From: Gammaproteobacteria bacterium
GTDB lineage: Bacteria > Pseudomonadota > Gammaproteobacteria > Steroidobacterales > Steroidobacteraceae
Length of the DNA stretch: 64,000 nucleotides
NCBI GenBank assembly: GCA_028293765.1
Contig: JAQGOG010000042.1
Coordinates: 37,847-101,846, forward strand
Direction: 5' to 3'
In this document: positions 54,914-63,350 of the stretch, piece by piece
How positions within the stretch are numbered: position 1 is the first letter of the stretch
Layout: every line of letters begins with the position of its first letter
Made by a program: the position numbers and the translations under genes
The notes under the pieces: generated by a model
What the model was told of the DNA's origin: nothing
Seen by the model: only the letters and a program-made list of their open reading frames with translations
Databases searched by the model: none

Positions 54914-55927
54914 CTAAAGAACGCGTTTGTCGGTTTGCGACTGCGGCGTGCCGGCGGCCGCCTGCTCCAGCGCCCGGACGATCGCGCGACGTGCGAGCTC
55001 GATCTTGAAGTCGTTATCGCCTTGTCCTACAGCCCCTTCCGTCAGGGCATGGGCTGCGGCAATGAAGTTGGCCCGTGATGCTCTTTCTCCTGCCAGACCG
55101 CTTTCTGCGACAGGCGACCGCCACGGCTTGTGTGCGACACCTCCGAGGGCGATCCGCGCTTCTCTGATGAGATCGCCATCCAGTCGCATCACGACCGCCA
55201 CCGAAACCAGCGCGAAGGCATACGACAGCCGATCTCGGAGCTTGAGATACGTGTAATGAGACGTGAAGTCTTCGGCAGGCAGATCGATCGCGGTGACGAG
55301 CTCGCCCGGCCGGAGATAATTGTCTCGCCAGGGCTCATCTCCGGGCAGCCGATGATACTCGGTGAGCGGAATAACGCGGTCCCCGTCGGGACCGGTGACT
55401 CGAACTTCTGCGTCAAGTGCGGCGAGCGCCACGCACATGTCGGAAGGGTGGGTAGCGATACACTGATCGCTCGCGCCCAGAATCGCATGAATCCGGTTCA
55501 CACCGCCGATGGCGCCGCAGCCTGAGCCAGGATCGCGCTTGTTGCACGCGGTTGCCGGATCGTAGAAGTAGTAGCAGCGCGTACGCTGGTTGAGATTGCC
55601 GCCGTTGGTGGCAGCATTGCGGAGCTGCGGACTGGCGCCCGCCAGGATCGCCGAGGCTAACAGCGGGTAACGGCGGTCGACGCGCGGATCGTACGCGGTA
55701 TCCGCATTGGTGACGAGCGCGCCCAGCCTGAGACCGCCACCCTCGAGGTCCTCGATCTTATTGAGCGGCAGCCGGTTGATGTCGACGAGCCGCTCCGGCC
55801 GCTCGACATTCTCCTTCATGAGATCGATGAGATTCGTGCCGCCGGCCAGAAACCGCACGTGCTTTGCCGAACCCTCGTGCACCGCTTCGGGGACTCCGGC
55901 GGCGCGCACATAGCTGAAGCGATTCAC
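54914..55927 (-). CDS. paoB: FAD-binding subunit of aldehyde oxidase with extra Fe-S cysteines (PaoB-like)
   Basis: A 337-residue subunit carrying FAD (FLAGGTNLIDLMKEN; NAATNGGNLNQRTRC). Unlike most xanthine-dehydrogenase flavin subunits it has the cysteine insertion of PaoB/YagS: Cys118, Cys128, Cys137 and Cys156 (RTRCYYFYDPATACNKRDP; GASDQCIATHPSDM), expected to bind a [4Fe-4S] cluster. It passes electrons from the Fe-S subunit to an acceptor. Its ATG overlaps the Fe-S gene's stop (ATGA). Confidence 0.9.
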   Translation of the reverse strand: MNRFSYVRAAGVPEAVHEGSAKHVRFLAGGTNLIDLMKENVERPERLVDINRLPLNKIEDLEGGGLRLGALVTNADTAYDPRVDRRYPLLASAILAGASPQLRNAATNGGNLNQRTRCYYFYDPATACNKRDPGSGCGAIGGVNRIHAILGASDQCIATHPSDMCVALAALDAEVRVTGPDGDRVIPLTEYHRLPGDEPWRDNYLRPGELVTAIDLPAEDFTSHYTYLKLRDRLSYAFALVSVAVVMRLDGDLIREARIALGGVAHKPWRSPVAESGLAGERASRANFIAAAHALTEGAVGQGDNDFKIELARRAIVRALEQAAAGTPQSQTDKRVL

Positions 55928-56463
55928 GGCGCACCGTCCTTATCCAGGACTTCCATGATGGCCGCGGCGATGTTGGTATACGCGCCACAACGGCAAAGAT
56001 TGCCGCTCATCAACTCGCGCACTTCGTTGCCGCTGCTGGCGTGGCCCTCATTGATGAGCCCTTGGGCGGAACAGATCTGGCCGGGCGTGCAGTACCCACA
56101 CTGCAGAGCATCGTGCTCCACGAACGCCTGCTGGAGGGGGTGCAGCCGATCGCCGTCCGCGAGCCCCTCGATGGTCGTCACCTGGGCCCCGTCTCTGGAT
56201 ACCGCCAATACGAGGCAGCTGTTGATACGCTTACCCTCGATGAGGACGGTACAGGCACCGCATTGACCGTGGTCACAGCCTTTCTTCGTGCCTGTCAGAT
56301 GTTCCTGCTCACGCAGCAGGTCCAGCAAGGTCACCCAGGGCTCGATGGCGAAGTGCCGTTGCCTGCCATTGATGATCAGGCTGATCGGGATGGCTTCGCG
56401 GGCACCAGCCACGGAAGAGGCGGTGCCCGCGTGGGAAGGGTCGTCGTGTACCCGCGTATCCAT
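55924..56463 (-). CDS. paoA: [2Fe-2S] subunit of aldehyde oxidase (PaoA-like) without Tat signal
   Basis: A 179-residue subunit with two [2Fe-2S] clusters: Cys63, Cys68, Cys71 and Cys83 in the plant-ferredoxin fold, and Cys122, Cys125, Cys157 and Cys159 in the helical C-terminal domain (LQCGYCTPGQ; NLCRCGAYTN). E. coli PaoA brings the complex to the periplasm with a Tat signal; this one has a hydrophilic 25-residue N terminus without twin arginines or hydrophobic core, so the enzyme should stay in the cytoplasm. It is the first gene of the operon and diverges from a Gfo/Idh/MocA gene. Confidence 0.9.
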   Translation of the reverse strand: MDTRVHDDPSHAGTASSVAGAREAIPISLIINGRQRHFAIEPWVTLLDLLREQEHLTGTKKGCDHGQCGACTVLIEGKRINSCLVLAVSRDGAQVTTIEGLADGDRLHPLQQAFVEHDALQCGYCTPGQICSAQGLINEGHASSGNEVRELMSGNLCRCGAYTNIAAAIMEVLDKDGAP

Positions 56464-56564
56464 GATTGACCTCGGAAAGGCGATAGCGCTTTACGATTTC
56501 GCGCGAGGGGCTTAAAACATGCGTCAAACCCAGCAGGGTTCGTTCCCAGGACGGCCACACAAAA
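56464..56564. promoter_or_regulatory. Divergent promoter region paoABC-like / Gfo-Idh-MocA gene
   Basis: A 101-base spacer between divergent genes. AT-rich spots occur near 56490 and 56560, but no convincing hexamers can be assigned. Confidence 0.3.
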
Positions 56565-57590
56565 ATGATTACAGCTGCTCTGCGCATTGGAATTCTCGGC
56601 ACCGCCAATATCGCGCGGGCGTTCGTATCGGGCGTGCGCCCCTCATCGACGGTTACGGTGACGGCTGTGGCGAGTCGCGACGCGACCAGGGCGGAGGGCT
56701 TCGCGCGCGAGGTCGGAATAGCGCGCTCCTTCGAATCCTACGAAGCGCTGTTGGCCGACCGTGAGATCGACGCCGTCTACATTCCACTGCCGAACAGCAT
56801 GCACGCCGAATGGTCGGTACGGGCTGCCGAAGCGGGCAAGCACGTCCTCTGCGAGAAGCCTTTGTCTGCCACGGCAACCGAGGCGCGCACCATGTTCGAG
56901 GCTGCCCGAAAACATGGAGTCTGTCTGGTGGAGGCTTATCCCTACCGCGCGCAACAGCAGACCTTGAAATTGCGAGAGTTGCTGGAGGCTGGCGCCGTCG
57001 GTCGCGTGCAAATGATTCAAGCCAGCTTCGGCTTCACCATCAGCAATCACCCGAACATCCGGTTGAACCCGGCGCTTGCCGGCGGCGCGCTGATGGACGC
57101 CGGAAGCTACCCCGTAAGTCTCGTGCGGATGGTAGCTAAGGAGCGGCCATCGCGCGTCACCGCTGTAGCACACTGGACCGACACTGGAGTGGATCGAACA
57201 CTGGTTGCGACAATTGAGTTCGCAAGCGGGTTGCTGGCCCAGGTCAGCTGCAGCTTCGCCACCGCCGTCCATCGGCAGGCGCTGATTGCCGGATCAGAGG
57301 GCGTGCTCCAGACGACCTTTTTCAACCACCCCTCACCCGCGACGCCGCCGCTACTACACTTGAGACGGGGGAAGGGCTGGGATAGCACGACGGAAACCAT
57401 CGAGGTGACCGCGACGAACGGATTCCTGGCGGAAACCGAAGCCTTCGAGCGTCTCGTGAGGCAGGGACCGGTTTATTGGACGGGGGCGTCCCCGGAAGAG
57501 TCAATCGACATCATGCTGACACTGGAAGCCATCCTGCACAGCGCACGCACGGGAAAGCCGGTAGATATCGAAGCGACGGCCGCTGACTGA
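56565..57590 (+). CDS. Gfo/Idh/MocA-family NAD(P)-dependent oxidoreductase
   Basis: A 341-residue sugar-type dehydrogenase. The dinucleotide loop is GILGTANIARAF (about 9-20), the lysine of the EKP motif is in HVLCEKPLSA (about 95-104), and the C-terminal beta-sheet domain contains the typical GGALMDAGSYPVSLVRM. Members oxidise or reduce sugars, inositols or trans-dihydrodiols. The gene diverges from the PaoABC-like operon and converges with the folate gene; no sugar pathway is encoded next to it, so the substrate is unknown. Confidence 0.87.
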   Translation: MITAALRIGILGTANIARAFVSGVRPSSTVTVTAVASRDATRAEGFAREVGIARSFESYEALLADREIDAVYIPLPNSMHAEWSVRAAEAGKHVLCEKPLSATATEARTMFEAARKHGVCLVEAYPYRAQQQTLKLRELLEAGAVGRVQMIQASFGFTISNHPNIRLNPALAGGALMDAGSYPVSLVRMVAKERPSRVTAVAHWTDTGVDRTLVATIEFASGLLAQVSCSFATAVHRQALIAGSEGVLQTTFFNHPSPATPPLLHLRRGKGWDSTTETIEVTATNGFLAETEAFERLVRQGPVYWTGASPEESIDIMLTLEAILHSARTGKPVDIEATAAD

Positions 57591-57624
57591 TCATTGCCAT
57601 GATGGAGATGATGGTCCGCCGGCA

Positions 57625-58182
57625 TCAATCGGTGACGATCAGGTTCATGGCGATGTCATGCGGCTGCGGATAGATGCTTGGCAGTCGTGCCTCGGCATAA
57701 CCGAGGCCGACACAGAAGGGACGAGAGGCTGCCGCGGCGATGGTCCGGTCGTAGTAGCCCCCTCCATACCCGAGACGATAGTGCTCGCCGTCGAAGCCCA
57801 CGAGCGGAACGATGAGGGCATCGGGAGTCAGTACTTCGCGCTCCATAGGTATCGGAATGTTCCAGACCCCGCGGCGCATGCCCATCCCGGGGGTCCACTT
57901 CCAGAACTCCACTGGCGCGGATTCTTCAACGACCACCGGCAGGGCCACTACCCCACCGGCTTCAATGTGTTTGCGCGCGATGTCGCGGACGTCGATCTCG
58001 CCTCGCATCGGCCAGTAAATACCGAGAGTACCGTACTGTTTTAGATCGACTGCCTCGAGGAGGCGCTGCTTCGCTTTGTCGCCTTTCGCCTGCCGGTTAT
58101 TGACGCTCAGGGCGAGCCGGCTCGCGATGAGAGTCTCGCGCGTCCGCTTGCGCCACTCGCGAATGTCGTTCCAGCTTTTCAG
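57625..58182 (-). CDS. 5-formyltetrahydrofolate cyclo-ligase with apparent CTG start
   Basis: Converts 5-formyl-THF to 5,10-methenyl-THF with ATP. The conserved C-terminal motif GYGGGYYDR is present. From the only in-frame ATG (58008) the protein has 127 residues and lacks the N-terminal third. The frame is open upstream to a TAG at 58234-58236 and encodes the missing part: DIREWRKRTRETLIASRLAL and QYGTLGIYWPM fit the family N terminus. This upstream part has no ATG, GTG or TTG; a CTG at 58180-58182 gives 185 residues, the normal length. Start by CTG, or an unusual site, is inferred. Confidence 0.8.
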   Translation of the reverse strand: MKSWNDIREWRKRTRETLIASRLALSVNNRQAKGDKAKQRLLEAVDLKQYGTLGIYWPMRGEIDVRDIARKHIEAGGVVALPVVVEESAPVEFWKWTPGMGMRRGVWNIPIPMEREVLTPDALIVPLVGFDGEHYRLGYGGGYYDRTIAAAASRPFCVGLGYAEARLPSIYPQPHDIAMNLIVTD

Positions 58183-58320
58183 ATCGGCGTCGATGGCGGA
58201 ACTCTCGAATTCGTGCAGTGGCAGGCGGGTGAACTATACGATCCCGGCGCCTGGGAATCCGTGTCCGAAGTATCGTCACTGCCTTTGGGCGGTTTCACCG
58301 GCGACGCGCCGAGGTGCGAG

Positions 58321-59217
58321 CTACGCGATCACCGCTGACTGGTAGTCGCTCGTGCCCGCGCTCTCGAAGATGTCGCGCTCGTGGATCCAACGCTGCGTGG
58401 ATTCAAAGCTTTCGCGCGAGTACGGCAGGAATACGACGCGCTCACCGGGTCCGAATAGCCGGACGTCCACACGATCTTTGTAACGCGGCGGCAGTTCGTT
58501 CGAGTAAAGGTGCTTGTATTGTTCCGGCGCCAGGTCGATATCGAGCTGCGCACGCTTCAGACCTCGAAAGTAACGCTCGATATCCTCCGTAGGCGTGAGC
58601 GGCGGGATCATGAATGCACCCATGAAAGAGGCGTCCACAATCTTGCGCATGCCGAGTTGCTCACATACGTAGAGCGCCGGACCCCAGACGGTGGTCGCAG
58701 GAACGTCGCCGTCCAATGCCGCATCGACCCGGGCCCACGGCATTCCCCCGAACTTGAGTTTGATCTGGTCGCCCTTCAGGAAGGGTTCGAGAGCCTGGAT
58801 GGTCGTGTAGTGGCTGCCCGATCGGTAGCCCACACCGATTTCGAGCCCAGCCAGGTCGGCGGGCTTGCGGATAGACGAATCCTGCCGGACCATGATGGCC
58901 GCCGGCATCACGGAATAGGCGCTTCCCCACATGCGGCCGACATTCTTCGCGACCGCCTCGTTCACCGTCCAATGGCAGGCGCAGCTGATGTCCGAGTGCT
59001 TCTCCCCCTTGGCACCCCCGCCCTGCTGATACATCTCATAAGCACCCGAGCGCACATCACGCAGCGCCCCAGTCGCCGGATCCACGTCTTTCGCACGATT
59101 CTCGCGCTCTTCATCGCCCACGAGCCGATAACTCAGTCCCTCCTCACGGAAGTACCCTTGGCTATCAGCAATCCAGTCGTGCAGGCGCCCATGCGGGCGG
59201 ATGATGAATTCGGCCAT
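58321..59217 (-). CDS. NMT1/THI5-like substrate-binding-fold protein without signal peptide
   Basis: A 298-residue protein with the two-lobe fold of type-2 periplasmic binding proteins (NMT1/SsuA/THI5 type): QGYFREEGLSYRLVG near the N terminus, VMPAAIMVRQDSSIRKPADL and GLEIGVGYRSGSHYTTIQAL in the middle. Binding proteins need a signal peptide, but this one starts MAEFIIRPHGRLHDWIADS with none. It may be a cytoplasmic enzyme of this fold, such as a decarboxylase or pyrimidine-precursor synthase, or a sensor. No ABC permease or ATPase gene is adjacent. It precedes the folate gene on the same strand. Confidence 0.72.
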   Translation of the reverse strand: MAEFIIRPHGRLHDWIADSQGYFREEGLSYRLVGDEERENRAKDVDPATGALRDVRSGAYEMYQQGGGAKGEKHSDISCACHWTVNEAVAKNVGRMWGSAYSVMPAAIMVRQDSSIRKPADLAGLEIGVGYRSGSHYTTIQALEPFLKGDQIKLKFGGMPWARVDAALDGDVPATTVWGPALYVCEQLGMRKIVDASFMGAFMIPPLTPTEDIERYFRGLKRAQLDIDLAPEQYKHLYSNELPPRYKDRVDVRLFGPGERVVFLPYSRESFESTQRWIHERDIFESAGTSDYQSAVIA

Positions 59218-59391
59218 GGCGGTATTCCCCTCGGCAAGCTTCGCTAGTCACATAATTGCCGCACGCGATTGCGCGCGCAACTATCCACCTGGCGAGCTTG
59301 AGCGTTCCCGGGCACCTGCACCACACCGCCAAAGTCCTACGACTGGCAGGCGGCCAGTCTTCGAGTGCCCCCCAAACCACGGCCGGCGTGC

Positions 59392-60354
59392 TCACACGGT
59401 CGCCCAGAAAGCCTCGATCTTCTTACGGAATGCGGCGTCGGGTAGCCGGCCGCGGGCGGCCAGTTGGTTGTCCTCGAGGTGCGCGAGTTTCGTCGTGCCG
59501 GGGATCACGGCTGTGACGGCGGGATGTGCGACGGTGTATTTCAACAGCAGCTGCGCCCAGCTGCCGGCGTCGATTTCCTTAGCCCAGTCCGGCAGCGGTT
59601 TATCCTTCACCTTCGTGAGGAGGCTGCCGTGTCGGCCGCCGAGCGGTACGTTGATCAGAACGGCAACACCCTTTTCTTTTGCGAGTTGCAGGATCTTCTC
59701 GGCGCCCTGATCCTCGATCGAATAATCCACCTGGATGAAGTCGAGCTTGCGCTTCTGCAGTGCCTCGAGGAGCTGCGGATATTGCTGGTCCGTCGAGGTG
59801 GTGACGCCGACATAGCGCACCTTGCCGGCCGTCTTCGCGTCGACGAGCACGGGAAACAACTCATCGATGCCGTAGAAATTGTGAATCTGGAGAAGGTCGA
59901 TGCGCGGCGTCTGCAGGCGCGTGAGCGCCTGCTCCAGCGCGGCCGCGCCCGGCGGAACGTCGCCCCGGTTGGGTGTCTTGGTGGCGATGAAGAGGTTGTC
60001 GCGGTTGCCCAGCTCCTTCACAAACTTGCCGATGACGATCTCGGAGTCGCCGTAGCCCCACGCCGTATCCACCAGCTTGGCGCCTAAATTCGGCAGTTGT
60101 TCCAACACCTCGCGCCGCGCCGCAAGCTCTTCAGGTGCTGTGACACTGAACTGATTTGTCCCGATGCCGACTACTGGCAGCCTCTCCCCTGTGGATGGGA
60201 TCGGCTTTGTTATCAGCGGCAGAGACGATGCGTGCACTGCCCTGTCGGTTGCCGCCCATGCCAGAGGTGCGCCCAGCGCAAGACCGACTCCCGCTGCCAC
60301 TCCGCCCTTGAGGGCCGTGCGTCGAGAGACGCTGTTATTCGAAGTTGAATTCAT
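59392..60354 (-). CDS. Aldo/keto reductase with Tat signal peptide
   Basis: A 320-residue AKR. The tetrad is visible as Asp and Tyr in VDTAWGYGDSE, Lys in FIATKTP and His in LLQIHNFYG. The N terminus is a clear twin-arginine signal: SRRTALKGG (Arg11, Arg12), a hydrophobic core and a cleavage site near AWA-A. The ATG at 60354 has a GGAG site; the longer reading starts with GTG. AKRs normally use cytoplasmic NADPH, so export would be puzzling unless the protein carries its cofactor with it after folding. Confidence 0.84.
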   Translation of the reverse strand: MNSTSNNSVSRRTALKGGVAAGVGLALGAPLAWAATDRAVHASSLPLITKPIPSTGERLPVVGIGTNQFSVTAPEELAARREVLEQLPNLGAKLVDTAWGYGDSEIVIGKFVKELGNRDNLFIATKTPNRGDVPPGAAALEQALTRLQTPRIDLLQIHNFYGIDELFPVLVDAKTAGKVRYVGVTTSTDQQYPQLLEALQKRKLDFIQVDYSIEDQGAEKILQLAKEKGVAVLINVPLGGRHGSLLTKVKDKPLPDWAKEIDAGSWAQLLLKYTVAHPAVTAVIPGTTKLAHLEDNQLAARGRLPDAAFRKKIEAFWATV

Positions 60355-60503
60355 TGCAGCTCCGGATATCACCGTCTCGAGCCTTTTGAGAGGGGATCAG
60401 GGGATCAAGCCAGCCGTTCGACAAGCCTCGGCGGCGTGTGGGCTTTTTTTGTGTATCGGACATGAGGACTGTTCACTGAGTTAGAGCGCGCCGACGCGAG
60501 CGA

Positions 60504-60638
60504 CTATCGCTGACCGGCAGTCGTCTGTGCGGTTCGCGGCAGCTCGTCTCGGCTTGTGTCCGTCATCGCACCGACCGTGATCGACATGAGCGAGATCACC
60601 AACAGCGCAAGTGCGTCGAACCAGGATGACGTTTTCAT
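60504..60638 (-). CDS. Small putative membrane protein (44 residues)
   Basis: A short frame that starts with ATG behind a purine stretch (ggggaaaagccg). The product has one hydrophobic helix (WFDALALLVISLMSITVGAM) at the N terminus and a polar tail rich in Thr, Arg and Gln. The sequence upstream (60660-60760) is AT-rich and could hold its promoter. No family is recognised. The evidence is limited to helix composition and a plausible ribosome site. Confidence 0.4.
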   Translation of the reverse strand: MKTSSWFDALALLVISLMSITVGAMTDTSRDELPRTAQTTAGQR

Positions 60639-60846
60639 CGGCTTTTCCCCAACGGAAATTCAACGACGGCAAAGTGTTTTATAACCACTTTGTTACCTCG
60701 GCTCGCTGTGAGGCCACCTCCAACGTAAATTAAAGGGGTGTCGGCCACGCGTCCAATGAAAAATCGAGCTAAGAACATGCGCGAACGGGCTGTTCCGCTC
60801 TTAGCCCGCCGCGAATGGGCCGGCCGCAGCCACTCGTCGCGCCGGG

Positions 60847-61044
60847 TCAGATCGCCTGTACGCGGGGAGATGAATTGTCCGGAAACAGGATGGCCGAATA
60901 GCGATCGTGCGCGGCGAGATGCGTGTGCGCCAGCGCTGCACCAATTCCCGCGGCGCCGATCTTGTAACCCGTCTCGGCATTGACTTCCCACGGCTTGACA
61001 CGTGCCCAGGCCTGATACCAGAACACCGCTCCATCACAATTCCC
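60847..61044 (-). pseudogene. C-terminal remnant of an unidentified gene
   Basis: Directly after the stop of the aldo/keto reductase gene the same frame continues for about 65 codons with protein-like composition: VFWYQAWARVKPWEVNAETG, YKIGAAGIGAALAHTHLAAH and DRYSAILFPDNSSPR, then a stop at 60847-60849. There is no start codon or ribosome site in a sensible place. It reads like the last part of a helical-barrel enzyme whose front was lost. I cannot name the parent family with confidence. Confidence 0.4.
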
Positions 61045-62088
61045 TCAAGCCACGGGGATCGTGGGCGCAGCGACGCTCTCGGACAGACCGCCGGAAAGCC
61101 GTTTGCGCTGGGCATCCGCGGCGAGCATTTCATGCGGAAATCCAAGCGATACGGCGCTGGCTTCGCTCAAGCGCGCAACGTGCTCCGCTCGTAGATTTAC
61201 GTTTACCGAGCCGAGGTTGTCGTCCAGCTGCGCGCGGGTGCGTGGTCCCAGAATAGGAAGCACGCCTCGGGTGGCCATCCAAGCGAGAGCCACTTGGCCC
61301 GCCGTCACTCCCAGCTCCGCGGCAACGGCGATTACGGCGTCCACGGTGGCAGTCTTACGTGGACCATCTTCAGTGTGTATGAGGCGCCCGAAATTGGTCG
61401 CCCGCCCCTCTTCGCCGCGACGATATTTCCCGGTCAACAAACCGCCACCCAAGGGTGACCAGCCGAGCATGCCTAATCCCAACGCCTGACCCATTGGAAT
61501 CAGTTCACGGTCGGGCGTGCGCTCGACCAGGCTGTATTCCATCTGTAGCGCGATTACCGGTGCCCAACCGCGGAGTTCGGCAATCGTGGCCGCTCTGGTA
61601 ACACGCCATGCCGGAAAATCCGACAGCCCTACATAGAGGACTTTGCCCGCGCGGACCAGGTCATCGAGGCCGCGCACAATTTCATCACTGGCGGTTACGC
61701 CGTCCGCCATGTGCACCCAGTACAGGTCGATTCGGTCCGTCTTCAGACGCTTCAGACTGGCTTCGAGGGAACTCACCATCGTCTTGCGGCTGTTGCCAAC
61801 ACCCAGCAGACCTAGATTAGGGCGTCCGCCAAGTGTATATTTTGTCGCGAGGACAAACGCGTCGCGTTGTCCGCTGATGAAATCTCCGACCAACTCCTCC
61901 GACTGACCGACCTGATAGCTGTCGGCCGTGTCCAGAAAGTTGCCGCCCGCCGCGACATAGCCGTCGAAGATCTCGCGTGCCTGCGCCGGCTCAGCGCCAT
62001 AGCCCCAGCGCGTTCCAAAGTTACCGCAGCCCAGAACCAGCTCCGAGACTCTGAGCCCCGTGCCGCGGCCGAAAATTTCGTATCGCAT
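61045..62088 (-). CDS. Aldo/keto reductase
   Basis: A 347-residue cytoplasmic NADPH-dependent oxidoreductase of the AKR superfamily (voltage-channel beta-like/YajO branch). Tetrad residues are visible as Asp and Tyr in FLDTADSYQVG, Lys in LATKYTLGG and His in YWVHMADG. Cofactor-binding elements include LGWSPLGGGLLTGKYRRGEE and PILGPRTRAQLDDNLGSV. The ATG at 62088 has a GGAGAAAG site; the longer reading from 62118 has none. It lies downstream of the LysR gene on the same strand with a 193-base gap, so shared regulation is possible but not shown. Confidence 0.87.
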   Translation of the reverse strand: MRYEIFGRGTGLRVSELVLGCGNFGTRWGYGAEPAQAREIFDGYVAAGGNFLDTADSYQVGQSEELVGDFISGQRDAFVLATKYTLGGRPNLGLLGVGNSRKTMVSSLEASLKRLKTDRIDLYWVHMADGVTASDEIVRGLDDLVRAGKVLYVGLSDFPAWRVTRAATIAELRGWAPVIALQMEYSLVERTPDRELIPMGQALGLGMLGWSPLGGGLLTGKYRRGEEGRATNFGRLIHTEDGPRKTATVDAVIAVAAELGVTAGQVALAWMATRGVLPILGPRTRAQLDDNLGSVNVNLRAEHVARLSEASAVSLGFPHEMLAADAQRKRLSGGLSESVAAPTIPVA

Positions 62089-62281
62089 CGCGTCTTTCTC
62101 CGGCTTCGTGCGCCGCATTATTTCCGCTGGTCCGCACTATGTGAAGCATTATTGCAGGGCAAAGCGGAGCTGCGCGAGGCCGTGCGCCTCTTGCGGCGTC
62201 AGGATCGGGGCGCTCGAGGTAGACGGCGGCCAGAGCGCGGCAGGCTGAAAACGCAAGGGCGCCCGCAGCCCAACTTTCGGT

Positions 62282-63247
62282 TCAGTCCGACGTGCGGATG
62301 CCCGCCTTCCCACGCCTGATTGCAGGTACGGACTGGAACTTCTCAGCGGCGAATTCAATGAAGGCGGAGACGCCGCGGGGAATCTGCCGGCGACTCGCGC
62401 AAACGGCATACAGATTGGCGCCTTCACGTCGGTAGCGGGGCAGCACTTTCACGAGACGCCCTGCCGCGACGTCTGGGGCGGTAATCAACCCCGGCAACAG
62501 CGCAACACCCAGGCCGGCAACGGCAGCTCGCAGCACCACCCGGGCCGTGTTGGCGCGGAACCTTCCCGACACTTCGATCGCGCTGGACCCCTCCCGCCCC
62601 TCGAGATGCCAAACGACCGGCCCGGAACGGTTCGACACCGGCAGGCAGTCGTGCGCCGTGAGGGAGCGAAGGGTTGCCGGAGTACCCCGGACGGCAAGAT
62701 AGGTTGGGCTCGCGACGAGCTCAAAGTGCGTGCCGATCAGTTTGTGGCCGACGTGGTTGGGGTCGACCAGGTGTCCTGCACGAATCGCGACGTCGATGCT
62801 CGCTCCGATCAGGTCGGCCTTCGCGTCATCGAGTACGAATTCCATCCGCAGCTGCGGATGGAGCGCCAGAAATTCACCAAGCCACTCCAGGCGGAACAGG
62901 TCGAAGAAATCGGCAGGCGCCGCCACGCGCACGAGACCGCCAGGCAGGTTGTTGCCATCGATCGATTCCTGGCCGGCTTGTGCCAGGTCCGCAACGGAAG
63001 CCGCGCATCGGTCGAAAAATGTCTGGCCCACGGTGGTCAGCGTCAGCTTCCGCGTCGAACGGTGGATGAGCCGGCTGCCAAGGTCTGCCTCGAGCCGCTG
63101 AACCTTGCGGCTGAGCGAGTTCGCCGGCATCCCCAGGCGCCGCGCGGCCTGGGCGAAGCTACCCGCGCGCACGACCTCGACGAACTGAAAGATCTGATTC
63201 AGGTCGAGCGCCGCATTACTGCCTGTTTTGGATTTCATCCATCCCAT
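62282..63247 (-). CDS. LysR-family transcriptional regulator
   Basis: A 321-residue regulator. The helix-turn-helix is at about 17-75 ([40 protein letters not shown]), with the LysR substrate-binding domain after residue 100 ([29 protein letters not shown]). It is divergent from wrbA, the usual position for a LysR regulator and its target, and aldo/keto reductase genes follow on its own strand. It may sense quinones or aldehydes; that is inference. The ATG at 63238 is an alternative start. Confidence 0.88.
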   Translation of the reverse strand: MGWMKSKTGSNAALDLNQIFQFVEVVRAGSFAQAARRLGMPANSLSRKVQRLEADLGSRLIHRSTRKLTLTTVGQTFFDRCAASVADLAQAGQESIDGNNLPGGLVRVAAPADFFDLFRLEWLGEFLALHPQLRMEFVLDDAKADLIGASIDVAIRAGHLVDPNHVGHKLIGTHFELVASPTYLAVRGTPATLRSLTAHDCLPVSNRSGPVVWHLEGREGSSAIEVSGRFRANTARVVLRAAVAGLGVALLPGLITAPDVAAGRLVKVLPRYRREGANLYAVCASRRQIPRGVSAFIEFAAEKFQSVPAIRRGKAGIRTSD

Positions 63248-63350
63248 TATGCCATCTAGTGCAGTAATGGACCTGGGTCTATCCTTTTTTTCCCCGCGCT
63301 GCCCGTTTCACGAGCCAAGGCGCCCCGCCCTAACACACCGAGAGATTCAC
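63248..63350. promoter_or_regulatory. Divergent LysR-wrbA intergenic region
   Basis: A 103-base spacer with the likely LysR binding site. A T-rich stretch (tatccttttttt) lies at about 63281-63292. I could not find a clear T-N11-A palindrome. Confidence 0.35.

Noticed and set aside
58190..58400. Possible 6S RNA upstream of the folate cyclo-ligase gene, as in ssrS-ygfA of E. coli
   Set aside because: A few bases near 58190-58225 resemble the 3' end of 6S RNA, but the matching 5' strand would fall inside the upstream coding sequence and does not pair. A covariance-model search would settle it.
60423..60450. Weak stem with a run of seven T (plus strand), resembling an intrinsic terminator
   Set aside because: The stem has only five base pairs and a 13-base loop, and no plus-strand gene ends there.
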